Assembly (NCBI RefSeq): GCF_001039355.2
Contig: NW_019775723.1
Span: 173,569-237,568, forward strand
Reading direction: 5' to 3'
Source: Lingula anatina
Taxonomy: Eukaryota; Brachiopoda; Lingulata; Lingulida; Lingulidae
Length of the DNA stretch: 64,000 nt
The translations under genes were made by a program, and so were the position numbers. Of this stretch, positions 1 to 12,000 are shown in pieces (the stretch's first letter is position 1; every line of letters begins with the position of its first letter). The notes below the pieces were generated by a model. The model was not told where the DNA came from. It saw only the letters and a program-made list of their open reading frames with translations, and ran no database searches.

Positions 1-203
1 ACAAGTTATAAAACACAAATGATACGCAGAATACACCCCATTTAAAACGTTTGCAACTTGGAAAAAAATTGGGCTCAGAATCATGCGTCAGAATATGCAC
101 TATACATGTAGTTCATGGCCCTTAGTGCTTATCACTGTCGGGGACCAGTAACAATTGTTAGAAAAGATATTATGCATGGACCAATGTATTTTGTCCATTA
201 CAG

Positions 204-511
204 CCGGTCAGTACGTGGTAGAGGCCCGAGAAATCGAGGCCAGACTGGACATCCCCATTGTCCAGGCAGTACTGCAGATGGGTTATCCCAGGGACACAGT
301 GAGAAAAGTCATTGAGAACAGACTGCGGACCACCGGGGACGACTTCCCGAACGCCGAGAGCCTGTTTGAAGCTATTCTGTCCTATGAGGAGTGGCAGACG
401 CAAGGAGAGGCACGTGAACAGACTCTGCTAGGTGTCGCTGAACCCGCTCAGGACACTCCCTCACCCAGTCGGACTCCAAAGCCTGGTATGGCATTTTAAT
501 ATCAAAATTTA

Positions 512-550
<39 letters not shown>

Positions 551-1232
551 ATTATACCGGTACGTGTCCATAGTGTATAGTAATAACAGAGAAGCCCCAA
601 GGTATGACTACAAATCTTCACTTCTGTGCTCTTTATATTTTCTGTAGCTAAAGAGGAAAAGAAGCGAGGAAAGAAGAAGCAAAAAAGTACAGAGGCCAAA
701 ACGACTGTAGGCGAAAATGACGAAGGTATGTACAATATTGCAGCAAGGTGCATTAGAGCTCCTTGATTGTACACTGTAACAACCTGTACTAGTAGCCGTC
801 CTTATCTGTTTGTTCTCTGCATTTCACACAGACAGTAAAGATCCTTCAGATCTGGTATCTCTGCTTGGTAGAAACAGAAGCATGGGGTGTATAGCTTGGA
901 GTACGAATATTTATTTATGCATATATCATGTATAAATAGTGTGTGCCACAGTATAACACGAAACCAGTGCATACGTTGAACTAATATTTGATTTCCTGGC
1001 ATCTTATTACATTTCAGAAGCCATATCTCTCATAGAGGAGAACCAGCGTTTGAAAGCACAGATGACGTGCAAGATTTGCATGGACGAGGAGGTTAGCGTG
1101 GTATTTCTACCGTGTGGTCACTTAGTTATCTGTGCACAGTGTGCGCCTGCGCTGAGAAGTTGTCCTATATGTACATCCTTGATCAGGGCCACTGTAGGAG
1201 CCAACATACCGCAATTAAGTTATGATCCATGA
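204..1232 (+). CDS. IAP (BIRC) family protein, C-terminal part: UBA-like + RING
   Basis: This is the 3' end of an inhibitor-of-apoptosis gene. Four exons are seen: 204-485, 648-725, 832-867 and 1018-1232. All have GT-AG borders and phase-1 junctions and together form one open frame of about 203 codons. The first exon encodes a UBA-like helical domain as in XIAP/cIAP (around VQAVLQMGYPRDTV). Exon two is a Lys/Glu-rich linker. The last exon holds a C-terminal C3HC4 RING with all eight ligands (CKIC, then PCGH, CAQC, CPIC), placed at the very C-terminus as in BIRC2/3/7/XIAP. The family uses this RING as an E3 ubiquitin ligase acting on caspases and signalling adaptors in the cytoplasm. BIR domains, if present, lie left of the window; the model opens with an acceptor at 201-203, so it is partial. 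A convergent death-domain exon follows 2.5 kb downstream. Family assignment is strong; the exact orthologue is not decided. Confidence 0.88.
508..553. repeat. (TAAA)n microsatellite
   Basis: About eleven copies of a 4-bp unit lie in the intron directly after the UBA exon of the IAP-like gene. Confidence 0.95.
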
Positions 1233-3694
1233 TTTATTATATATACTACAGAGCTGGATATTCAAGTGCTGACCACATTTTTTACACAGCCATCACGTGC
1301 GTGTGTCGTAGCCGTGATTACCATTGGTAAATTCAACTAAGGAATACTTTATGAAATCAATACCCCCAGAAAATAGATTTAAATTGTAATGTGGCTGCTT
1401 ATAGATTTAATGCTTAAAAAAGGGAAAAACGAAAAAAAAAAAGAAATGTTCACTTGTAACTATTTTTGTAATGTTTTCACCGTCTGAGTCATTATTGGAG
1501 CATCTTATCCTATGAACTGCCATTTCCCAAAGAAAAAATTCTTTCATTCTAATCTTGAGTGCTATCGTCACTTGTTCCTTATGCAGCGTTCGGAAATTAT
1601 GTACCCATACTTACGGTATTAGCGAAAATGACACGAAGGTGAGACGCCGACGATGACGTTGAGAATTGTGCCAATTGTGGGAAATATCTTAAAAATTGTT
1701 GATAGAAAAACATTTTAAGTTTCAAATCCCGGAAAACTGCCAATGAGAATATTTTTGCCGTTTGCGAATGTCATATTGTCCACCACAGAAGAAAAAAATC
1801 ACACTGGTTAGAGGCAACGCGTCCCTTAGTAAAAAAACAGAGTAAGAACAGATATCTGACCAGTTATCATGACACAGGCCATCGAATGGATGGAAATGCC
1901 GAACAGTAATTAATTTTTTACAGCGTCAAAAGACTGAAGTGTGATTCCTACATTTCAGATAGTAATATGCGATTTGGATATTATAGATTTCGGGATCGTG
2001 CAAAATTGTTTGAAAATAATTACTTTTGCTGACTCGTCACATCATTATTTTTAGGACGATGAGTGTTATTTAATATTTCATATTTAATTTTTATCCCTAA
2101 GGCCATAACAGTTAATGCAGGCAACATTTTGCTACATTGTTATTATTGATAAAATTATTAGGATAGTGAGTTTATATAATAAAAGCGGCCTTGTTTGGCC
2201 AAATCACGAACAACTGATAGTCTTTGTTGCCTTCTCTTCTGTTATGAATGGGACTATGCAAGTTTGTGGTGCACTGGGATGGAGGAGACATAAAGATTTC
2301 TGCGATCCTGAGGAAACGTCTTCATCGCATAACGACTACACAAACGTCGAAGGACAGATAGAAAAAGAAAAAAGGGCATATTCAGATGTATTTATTTCAA
2401 GCTATTTAGTCGCATTTGTATTCTAATTGCACATCTATATACGTATTTTATCTTATAAATTTTGATATATTTGCTACCAGCGTAAACTGTGACATATTCA
2501 GATCAAATTATCCCAGCAAAAGTGGGATTACAAGAAGCCAAAAATGCCACTCTTAACATAAATTAGATGTAAGGATATTAACAGGATATAAGTGGATACG
2601 TAGTTGCTCATATACAATATCACGCCTGTTTGTAAGTACTAGTAATTTAATAAAAAATTATAGCTTTCAAAACTCAAATCATAAAAGGAGCACATAGTGT
2701 GCATACTAAATATAATTCATGAACACCTTATCACCTACATGATATACCCATTTTGCCATCGACTATACTATACATGAAATGTACGGTGAGTCCACTAATA
2801 GTCACTGACACAAGATACCATGTTGTATGTGGCTTTTGCAACTGTGAATAATACATTACATACAGGAGGCAAGAACTGTAGTATATGTATCATATCTATT
2901 ATCATATCTATGCAGAGATAATTTCAGTTACTCCCAACCCACTTTAATTATCATGAAATTTGTAAAATGTTACCTTTGTGAATTCCATTCCATGTTAAGC
3001 ACTTTGTTTCACGTAGGGACTTTGAAAAATTCTAAGTAACATACCTACATGTATCATAAACACTGTACATACCTACTGTATTTTACAGTATTTGAGTCGG
3101 ATTTAACGGACAAATCTAATTTAGAACAAGGTGCTATAGCCATTCAATGTATACCCTCTCTGCCGTGCCGTCTTAGGGTTTAATAAAACCTCTCTGTACA
3201 GATATAGATGCACCCACGGTGTAATATGATATGTATGAAACTTACAATATACCTGTAATAATAATATTGTAATTTTAGAAAACAAAATACTTACAAAGCA
3301 GATAAACATATAAAGTTCCTTACACAACTGAATGATAATGTGCTAGCTTAGAATTGGACACATCCTATCGAATGTCACTTTTAGCATAGCTAGATAAAAT
3401 AAACTCCAATATCGTAAAATCTCCTCATATTAAATGCTCAGTGAAAAAAAGGAACAACCATAACAAATATCCATATGTTAGTAATATACATGTATGAGCT
3501 TAAACAATGATAATATTCTGCAACCCTAGTCTTCACTGATACATTATACGATGTAGAAATAACAGCATCTACTTTAAAAGCATTATTGGGAAATGTTGAT
3601 GTATCTGTACATTAGATATGGGTAATAATTGTCAGTATTCAAGATAAGTCAAATATTAATCTCCTTCGGGATTACTGTGGTGCCGTATACGACT
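1233..3694. other. Intergenic, duplicated again at 17.5-20.1 kb
   Basis: No gene is supported here. Blocks of the sequence recur in the same order downstream of the second RING gene: for example the stretch near 1515-1760 matches 18246-18480, and 2455-3690 matches 18830-20120. This shows that an IAP 3' end plus a convergent death-domain exon was duplicated as a unit. Short ORFs in it do not survive in the other copy. Confidence 0.75.
1986..2310. mobile_element. Probable small insertion present in only one of two duplicate blocks
   Basis: Compared with 18700-18725, where the flanks are adjacent, this copy carries about 325 extra bases. The ends look like weak inverted repeats (cgggatcgtgcaaaa at the left against caggatcgcagaaat in reverse complement at the right). 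A non-autonomous element, or a deletion in the other copy, would both explain it. Confidence 0.35.
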
Positions 3695-3963
3695 CTACAA
3701 TGGCAGCATAGCAGCAATGCGGGTTTCTCCTATTTCACATAGTGCCTCAGCCAAAGCTTTAGCTGTGGCTTTTGTGGACTCTCTGTTCTTCCATCTGTTT
3801 AACATTTGGTGTATCATCTCCCTAAGTCCAGACACATTATGGTCATGGATTATGATTTCTATTTCACCTTCAGGAATGTCCAGTTTCCTTGCTAGTTGCT
3901 TCCAGCGGTTACCCAAGTGCTGACTCAAAAATTCGATGTCCTCCTTTGTGATAACCCTGGTGG
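3695..3963 (-). pseudogene. Death-domain exon of an ARM/death-domain gene, detached from its armadillo exons
   Basis: The exon reads on - from an acceptor at 3964-3966 to a stop at 3695. It encodes an 88-residue death domain (LSQHLGNRWKQLARKLDIP, then REMIHQMLNRWK). It aligns without gaps to the terminal exon of the intact gene at 20125-20393, with the same length of 269 nt and the same phase-1 start. The armadillo exons that should precede it on - are instead found on + to its right (4115-5784), beyond a single N. As assembled it cannot form the gene. Upstream of the acceptor the intron becomes a long AT repeat unlike that of the intact copy. Death domains mediate homotypic assembly of apoptotic and NF-kB complexes. 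Confidence 0.8.
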
Positions 3964-3972
3964 CTGAAATCA

Positions 3973-4034
<62 letters not shown>
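3973..4034. repeat. (AT)n microsatellite
   Basis: A run of about 30 AT dinucleotides lies next to the death-domain acceptor and 80 bp from the N at 4114. It is a likely cause of the assembly break. Confidence 0.97.
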
Positions 4035-4036
<2 letters not shown>

Positions 4037-4055
4037 AGTTCTCTATAACACACTA

Positions 4056-4113
4056 GTAGTAAGAGAGGAGTTCCAGAAGCTGCAAAACCAAGTGGCGCCA
4101 TATACTTTTAACG
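4056..4113 (+). repeat. Direct repeat of 6155-6215
   Basis: About 58 bases ending at the N (4114) recur almost unchanged at 6155-6215, on the same strand, where they continue into unique sequence. This suggests that the left contig should join at 6215, or that this is a dispersed repeat. Confidence 0.7.
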
Positions 4114-4114
4114 N

Positions 4115-5784
4115 ACGCTCTGGCTACTTGGAGCTTATGATGAAGGACCTAGACGCCGTACAGATCGGGATACAAAACAACACATTGCAAGAAAATGTAC
4201 GTTACTGTGTTCAAAACGCCATTCTTTTGAATGTTTCGTGGTTTTTAAGACTTGATAAACTATTCTTTGTTTCATGATCATTCATAAAACATTTAATGAC
4301 TCCCTACGTCAGTATATTAATCAAACTTAGACATCCTGGAAATATTTTGAAACCAGCGGCCTTTGGTGCAAAACATCCATGAGAACTATTTGTGATGAAA
4401 TACATATTAATAATGAAAGGCAAATGTTTTATTTTCGACGAAAAGATAAATTTGTATTTTGATTAAATGAAATGTCAACACACCAAGAAATAAATAAACA
4501 TGAAGCGTTTTAATTCTTGTTTTATAGAACAAAGGGACATTGGGAGCCGTACAAACAGCCATAGCTCCAGTGTACAACTGTTCAAAACTCGACGCTATAA
4601 AAGACATTTTCCAGGAGCTTGACGTCTTGGAGAGAATCGAACCTTACTTACAGTCAACTGATGAGAGTAAGTATTCGATATCATATCTTGAGGTCTGATT
4701 TAAATAACATTATATCAGTATATTTCTATAATTGTGAAACTAAACTCGGGGAAAAGTGAAACATGCTTATTGTGGTAACTCAACAATGGTAGATACGTCC
4801 TTCAGCCACGGTTGTGCTACCTTGCGCGTTCCTTGTTTCAAGAAGTGCAGGAACACCTACTTTTACGTCATGAGCTGAGCACGTTTATTTCAGAGATAAA
4901 AGCAGAAGCGACCTTAATCAAATGTTACATCACAGACGAACAACAAAACGATTTGTTGACAACAGACGAAACCGTATTCACGTTTCTCATTAACGGACTG
5001 GAGAAAGCGCTGGAAGCGGAGAAAAGAAGATTTCGAGGGTTGTCAACATCTGAACTGGCTGAAGCATTGGGGGTACTTGCTAGACACGAGAATGATAAAG
5101 TAGCTTTAGTGCAGCACGGCGCTATACCACTTCTTGCTACTATGCTTATGTCACCTGATGAAGAAGATGTAAAACAATCAGCAAAAACGCTGTGGAAACT
5201 TTCCCTTGATCAAGAAAACAAAGCAAAAATAAAGGTAATTTCCATAGTTTTTGATTGTAATAAACGGGATATTTTTCCCATCAAACTATTGCAGAGTTTC
5301 GTGATTATGAGTATTGTTTGACATTTATTCCCTAAATGTATATTGCGTAAGTTGTATATGAACATCCTAAAAATGACGTTTGTAAGCCGAACGGATGAAA
5401 TGAATTTCAAAACCAATTTTAAAAAGCTGAAAATGTGGTAGGTTACAGTGTTTTGAATATTCCTATGGAATAGCTATTTTGGCAGTTCATCATTTTAGCG
5501 TATGTATCCAGTCGTGCTTCTACAAAAATGTTATATTTGGTAATTATCCCAAATTTAATGCTCTATTGTTGGGAGATGGCTTTCAACACTTTTCAAAATG
5601 CCTACTGTTTAAGTTGGAAAACCAGTGGCAATATATTCTTCAAATATAATTTGGTGTCTATTTTAGGAGGTTGGAAATTGCATAGACATGCTTCAAACAC
5701 TTTCCCATCACTCTAGTAATGAGATAAAGAACACCGCGTCAAGAGTGTTGTTGGCACTGGAACAGAATCAGGGACAAGCTGAAG
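4115..5784 (+). pseudogene. Armadillo-module exons of the ARM/death-domain gene, inverted and truncated copy
   Basis: Exons at 4115-4196 (5' end lost at the N), 4528-4666, 4894-5234 and 5667-5784 are near copies of exons 1-4 of the intact gene at 20.5-22.6 kb. Exons 2, 3 and 4 match in length (139, 341 and 118 nt) and all keep the same phase and donors. Introns are also similar, so this is a recent duplicate or an allele. Exon 3 holds armadillo-like helices (LSTSELAEALGVLARHENDK and following). After the last donor, similarity to the intact intron runs to about 5860 and then stops, roughly 18 bases before the expected death-domain acceptor. No death domain follows on +. The orientation is opposite to the death-domain exon at 3695-3963. 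Confidence 0.8.
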
Positions 5785-5859
5785 GTAGGTCGCATAAATA
5801 CCATTATATAGCGTAGGGTTCAATTAAGCCTCGCTTTAATAAACGCGTTTATTGCGTAT

Positions 5860-7440
5860 TTTGTGCTCCAATCTATGATCATGTTTTTTTTAAATTTTTA
5901 TTGGATCTTACCCGGACATTAAAATGAAAAATTTCCAGAAAGTGAACGATAAGTACCGCATGCGCTGATAATATATTAATTAAAATTGTTGTCCTTTCAA
6001 GAAGAGTGTACAGAAAATCCCGTGAGCCTGGTGGGTCTCTAGTCGTAGAACTAATAAATAAATTAAAAAAAAAATAAATAAACAAAAGACATGAATCAAC
6101 CCCGACTTCGAGTTTCACGGGCATACCCAGAACGATGAGGATTTTCAAATAACAGTGTGAGTAGTAAGAGAGGAGTTCCAGAAGCTGCAAAACCAAGAGG
6201 CGCCATATACTTTTAATGCAGTTTTTTTAGATCGTAAATGAGGCGTAGCAAGCGAATGTTAATGACGAATGCACTTGATGGCCTGGGATACCTACGAGGC
6301 GACGCAACAAGCAGAGAGCGGGCGGGTCTTATCGATCAAGTGGATTTGTCAACAAACTAACACTTGAAGAACGTGCAGGCGGATTTGCAAATATCGCTTT
6401 GTAAGCGAATGTCAATGACGAGGTACTTGGATACCTACAAGGTAATATCTCAAGTAGAGAGAGATAAACGGATGTGTCAGCAATCAGACAGGCAGAGTCG
6501 ACAAGGCAGCAGACTTGTTTTGCTTAAAAATAGCAGAGTCATTTTATTTCACCAAAGATGGCCATGCTGTATTATATAAGTTTTCTAATATTTGCTATTA
6601 AAATGAAGGAAAAAAAGTGCAAAGTCATGTCATTCGGTCGCCTATAATACCCCGATAAATATTTGACATGCAAAGGTTTAAATCTTTATGTTTTGGTGAA
6701 AAATTGCAGAGTCATTTTAATTTTGCCAACGACTGTAGAGTTGAAACGGTGTATTATATAATTATTTTTTTATATTTTAAAATAAAGAAAAAGACCTGCA
6801 AAGCTCCACCATTTCTCGGTGTTAATACCACTCCACCATGCCAGCAAAAATTGTCATCGATGACTGCATTATTTGCTTGCGTTTGGTCAGACACTTAATT
6901 ACTAATGTACAAATCGAGTAATGCAAAACAACGTACATGGTTCACGACCAAGAAAAAACAAAAAAGAACTGTGCTGTGAACTTTAAACAAGCAGTGTCTT
7001 ATGCTGAACGCTGTCATGCATAGCGCCTTCGAGCTATATAACATTCAATGTTCACATGCCTCGCTCGTGAATTCAAATATTGCAAACATGTCCAGGCATG
7101 TTTATGTTTACTCAGATAAGGTGGACCTCTGGTCAACAAAGATATACCACCGACCAGGGGAAACTATAGCTATCAATGCTTTTTTTAATTGTTGTTTTCC
7201 TTTTTTAAAGTCTTATTATTATTATTTTTTTGCGTATTTAAAATTTTATAACATCATTTTCTGTGTCTTTGAAAATCTTATCTTGTCTGTTTTGATTACA
7301 GTCGCGTCCCTTCTTTACAAATACCAATAAAATGACCCTATGAAATAAATGAGATATACTGAAAGTGAGGGAGGAGGATGTAAAAAGGAGGATGATTAAG
7401 CGAGGGGGAGGAGGGACAGTTAGTGAGGAGGAGGGTGTAA
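5860..7440. other. Intergenic, repeat-bearing, no gene seen
   Basis: No supported gene is present. A short internal repeat (gcagagtcatttta with flanks) occurs near 6531-6550 and again near 6706-6725. Near 7370-7435 there is a purine-rich GGAGGA tract just upstream of the ATPase ORF. Confidence 0.6.
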
Positions 7441-7454
7441 ATATATAGGTTTAA

Positions 7455-7463
7455 TATAAATAG
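7455..7463 (+). promoter_or_regulatory. Possible TATA box
   Basis: TATAAATAG lies 37 bases before the ATG at 7500, with a purine-rich tract upstream. Spacing suits a compact gene with a very short 5' UTR, but there is no transcript evidence. Confidence 0.35.
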
Positions 7464-7499
7464 CTTACTCCTTGCTCTAACTTCTCATTCTTTGACAAG

Positions 7500-8042
7500 A
7501 TGCTGAAGTGTCCAGAGTGCCAAAAAACCTTCTCCAGAAAGGACAACTTGAATAGACACGTAATGAGTGTACACCAGGCAAAAGCTCAGCTTAATCTGCA
7601 GGCTGGTAGTGAGTGTGGACCACTCATGTCCCCATTTACTGCCATGGTGACTGGTCCGACTGGCAGTGGAAAATCGGTTTTCGTGAAACGATTGATTGCA
7701 CACGCCCAATCAATGATTACACCGCGCCCACAGAAAATAACTTGGTGTTACAATATCTTGCAACATTTATACGAAGTCATGCTGGTCGAGGCAAAGGGTT
7801 TTATTACGTTTCATCAAGGCATTCCTTCCAATATCCAAGATGACGATTTCTTTGATCCTAAAGTGAACAATCTCATTGTATTCGACGACCTGTTTGCCGA
7901 GGCGGCGGTTGATAGCAGAATACGTAACTTATTTACCAAAGTGTCACACCATCGCAATGTTAGCGTCATACTTATTAACCAAAACCTTTTTCCCAGAGAG
8001 AAGGAAGCCAGGGGCCGGTTTCACAAAGCAGTAGTTAGTTAG
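7500..8042 (+). pseudogene. C2H2 zinc finger + P-loop ATPase of viral-packaging / Maverick-like type, 3' truncated
   Basis: This is an intronless ORF. A C2H2 finger lies at residues 4-25 (C4, C7, H20, H25). A Walker A motif GPTGSGKS follows at 52-59, and a Walker B-like segment (hydrophobic stretch ending in Asp-Asp) at 124-130. After a conserved-looking KVSHHRN stretch there is a polar Gln-Asn at 161-162. This layout resembles FtsK/HerA-type (A32-like) DNA-packaging ATPases carried by Maverick/Polinton and adintovirus-like elements and found as lone copies in invertebrate genomes; that comparison is from general knowledge of the families. Coding similarity ends near residue 170 (about 8010), where the sequence turns into a repeat, so the last 10 residues are not native. 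No capsid, polymerase or integrase gene is seen nearby. It could also be a domesticated cellular copy that lost its end. Confidence 0.6.
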
Positions 8043-8860
8043 AACAACTAACTACTGAACTACCTCGCTAACGAGCAAACTTAGCGATTTTCGAAGGGTG
8101 TTTCACGAAGCAGTCGTTAACTCATCGCTAAGTTCAGTCGTAAAGTTCGGTCGTTAGTTCTCTCGTTACTCACCGTAGTCTCGAAACCGTCTGCCGGAAG
8201 TGGAACTCTTGCGTAAAAGTGTCACGAAAGCACTAACTCTCCAATTTGTGGTGGCTGGAAATGCATAAGAACGTCTGCTTTGAGGTCGTCGTAAAGGATC
8301 TCCACCACCTTTTTGCCGCTCTTTTTGTCACAGCTAGGCGCAACCTCTCGTAAATTGCATCATCGTGTGTATATTCTAATAGATTCTGTGAAAACAGTTT
8401 CATTGGATCTTAGTTTTGATAGTCAAAAAGGTTTCATTTATGCTAGATCCTGAAATTTGATTTACCTGTTGACTGTTTCGTCTGTTCACTCTGACAGACT
8501 TGGTCACAACTGAATTACCTGTTCAGGTGAAGGTGAACAGGTAATTATCTCAGTCTTGATGATGACTTGTTAGCCCCTCTCGCCCCCTCCCCCCAGGATG
8601 GGTTTGAGAAGTTTTGGAATCGATCTGGATAAGAAGGAAGAAACACACCATGAACAGAGATGAAGGAGCACACAAGCTGTCCCATGTGTATGACGACATA
8701 AACAGTCAACAGGTAAATCAAATTTCAGGATCTAGCATAAATGAAACCTTTTTGACTAATAGATTCTGCCTTTCATGAAAACGTCGTAGTCTACGTTGCC
8801 GTCTGGCGGTACGGATAGCAAGAAAAGTAGCCGCCATATTGGATACAAAGACAAACGACN
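8011..8860. mobile_element. Harbinger-like transposon remnant interrupting the ATPase ORF
   Basis: The left end (ggggccggtttcacaaagca) matches the style of terminal repeats common in PIF/Harbinger MITEs. On - from about 8834 an ORF begins MAATFLAIRTARRQRRLRRF. It reads on as an acidic/Tyr-rich stretch (EYTHDD) reminiscent of the N-terminus of HARBI1-like nucleases, but it is short and decayed. The right end is hidden by the N at 8860. A separate palindromic insertion (8420-8758) splits it. Superfamily assignment is tentative. Confidence 0.4.
8420..8758. mobile_element. Palindromic element with about 59-bp near-perfect terminal inverted repeats
   Basis: Bases 8420-8478 are the reverse complement of 8700-8758 (starting tagtcaaaaagg and ending cctttttgacta). 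A 13-bp direct repeat CTAATAGATTCTG brackets the insertion at 8376-8388 and 8756-8768. Excising one repeat copy and the bases between rejoins an open frame on -. It looks like a fold-back or MITE insertion inside an older element. Confidence 0.75.
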
Positions 8861-8977
8861 CCCGCCAGTACACTAACCGGTAAAAGAAACAACTCGTGTA
8901 GCTATGAAGATGTTAATTATTAAGAGGGGTCGATTCTTGAATTTTGTATTTGGATTAAAACTTTTACAAGGAAAACG

Positions 8978-9001
8978 AAAATAATAATAATAATAATAAT
9001 A
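8978..9001. repeat. (TAA)n microsatellite
   Basis: Eight to nine TAA/AAT units in unannotated sequence. Confidence 0.9.
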
Positions 9002-12000
9002 AACACATATAATGAAAACTGTTTAACTTTTAATAATAAGAATAATGAGGGTTTGTTGTACTCTCTTTGCAATATTTACTGCAGGGCATGCTTACAGAAC
9101 GCTGCATTGCAAACCTACAAAGAATGTCAATAGAAATGCAGCCGTTTATTTACCTTTCAACCACCCTTTCAACTTTGCTGTTTGTTTCCTTTCCTGTTGA
9201 CCTTTCAATGCAAACAGGCTACAAAGAAAGGGTGAGGTTTACCCTCTGACAGGTCCACAAGATTTTCAATAAATATTAACAGATATGTATCTCGTTAAGC
9301 AGGTGGCTAATCTCTGTGCTGAGACCCTGTGCAGAAATCTCAAGGATGGTTACATGGTTGGTAACTGTTTGAATATAACTACTGATACTAAGGCACTGTC
9401 ACTTGGCAAGTCCCTGTCAAATCCCCCTGACAGCAATCAAAACAGTCAATTGCCCAGTAGAGTGTAGGTGGGGGTGGGGTTCTTGTTGAGCAGCTGTAAA
9501 TAAAAACGCCTCTCTGCTGGCTGAAATTGTATGATAGGGAATTCCCCTTTGATGTCCTGCTGCGCATACCGGGTAACTAAGGACCCAGCGTTACAACAAG
9601 ACAATACCGATACCTGGGTAAACATCTAGTATGAAGCATATTATTTACTTGCTAATGTAGCCCTTATTAAATTAATGATTAGAATAAGAAGTCAAATTTA
9701 GTAGGTGAGTGTGTGGCGGGAGGTGGGGGGTACATTAGCTATGGTGTTAGTTGCATGTCATTCTACCCTCTTCCATCCTTATTACTTTTTGTTAGCACTA
9801 CCCCATCCTATCCCCAGTGTGTAAGACCCTGTCGTTCCTCAACTGAACAGTGCATGTATAAGTAACGGTTACCTGAGAATGATTTTATAGCTTTGTATTA
9901 GTCTAACTGGGAACCCTTCATTTAATTTATCGTTTTATTTCTTGGGTGAACATTAGATTAACTAATTATTATCAAATTGCATGTATCCTAGAAGTCTTGA
10001 TTGCTCAATAATCTAATCTTTTCTCGGTTAGAAAGTCACCAATTCATAAGCAAAGTACAAAGACTGTTTGCCATATGTTTTCTAGCTGAAAAGTTACGGG
10101 GAGTAAAAATATATCTCGCAGTTCGACATTTACCCTCTGGCGTTATCACGGTTGAGTTTTAAGTGATAGAATAACAACATATTGTCTCTATTGACATCAG
10201 GGTTGAGTCCAATTGACATAATGGCGATGAACAGAGGGGGGATGATGGGGCATTCACCTTTAGGACCGCCCACCATGCGTCTGAACGCTTCATTGAACTA
10301 CGGAGTAACTAAACCATTGTTGTGAACCGTCTAAAATGACTTTAACTTTAATTTATAACTGTACTGAATTCCAGTGTATCAATTTCCATTAACGAATTAA
10401 CTAATCTATGGGCTCCGACATGACTCCAGATTCGACTCAGTCTTTCACTTTACGTGCACAGAGAAGCATAACAGAACAACCTCACATCTTCAGTCTCAGA
10501 TCAAAAGTGTCTTTATTATGGACAAGTTTCAAGTTATATACAGATTATCTACAGGGAATCTGTGTGTACATGTGGCTGCTTCTTATTTACATACGTGTAC
10601 ATGTGGCTGCTACTTATTTACATGCTGATTGTTGTGCAATATTAACAGGTGATATGCATCTGTCTCAAGCATAGGCCTACCTATGGGCCTTTACAGAAAA
10701 TAATATTTAAATGTATACAGGACAGACGCAAATTAGATAATAACATGTTGATTAACTATGACTACACAATGTGGAATTTATGCAGGATTCCACACCATGT
10801 GACTGCAGGTATAAATAGTATACAGGGGATTACCCTTTGATGTGCGGCTGCGCGTAACTAAGTGATACAAACAACCGATACCGGTTGGTCCAAAAATGTA
10901 CCGGTACTACATGTCCATGTAACATGAAGCATGTCGTGTTCTTTCATGTTCGTGTTGATTTAACCATTTGTAAATTAATAAGTAGAATAAATTGCCAAGC
11001 CCAGACAACATCAAAACATTCGCTGACAACCAACCCAGCAGGCAAACGACATTGATTCTACATGTACGTTGATTCAACGTTGATCCACCAAAATTAACGT
11101 TGATTTAACGGTGAATCAATGTCGTTTGTCTGCTGGGAAACTACTGTAATCACAAGTAATACTAGTAGTGTAAAAAGAACATTATACTTAGCCATGGCAA
11201 TATATGACCGAGTGACTATACATGTACTGGTAGGCCTACATGTACACGCTTATCTCAGCCCAGTGGCCAATCCTATAACTCTTGACTAAAAACGCATGTC
11301 TACCAACGCCTGACAGCTAACGCTTGACAACCAACGCTGCAGGAAAGTAACCTTTACTACCAACGCTACAAAAGGACGTTGCGTGGTATTAAATAGTAAT
11401 TAAGATATCGTTTGTTGTAATAATGACGGATTCTAGGAATAATAGCACTAAAACCACAGAATGGTAAAAAGGTATGTTACGTTTTTTTAAAATTAATTTA
11501 TCTATCAAATAATATTGCGTTATATCAATTTTTTTTCTTTTTTTTTTGTGATGGGGATTCATGTAATACTTTTTGACTGTAGTTTTTAAACTAAATGTTG
11601 TTAAAAAGGTGGAATGAAAAATAAAAATAGCGAAGTTATTGCTTGGGCTTAGTCCAAAGTCATGTGTGGAGACTACAGAAGCTTAAGGGCACTTGTAGAC
11701 TACAGAACGGCGCTAGTAGACTACAGAACGGCGCTAGTACTGTACTGTACATCAGGGGTGGTCGCGTTCTAACTCGCGTTCTAACATGTTTTTTTTTTTC
11801 TATCCAGACCTACAGGTTACGCGTGCAATTTCTGTAAGCATCTGCTTTAGAAAGACACAATAGCCACCAGGTGCTCAGAATATCATGATTGCTTGACAAC
11901 AATAAGGTCTATGGCAGACTTTTAATACTATAGCGTTGTTAAACTAGTAAGCTGTGACATTATTTAAAGGTAGTGGTAAAAGTGAAACATTATTGTCATG

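Noticed and set aside
502-774. 90-aa ORF on -
   Set aside because: Its end is translated (TAAA)n repeat and it overlaps an exon of the IAP gene.
2115-2426. 103-aa ORF on +
   Set aside because: Most of it lies in the 325-bp block absent from the duplicate region; no domain features.
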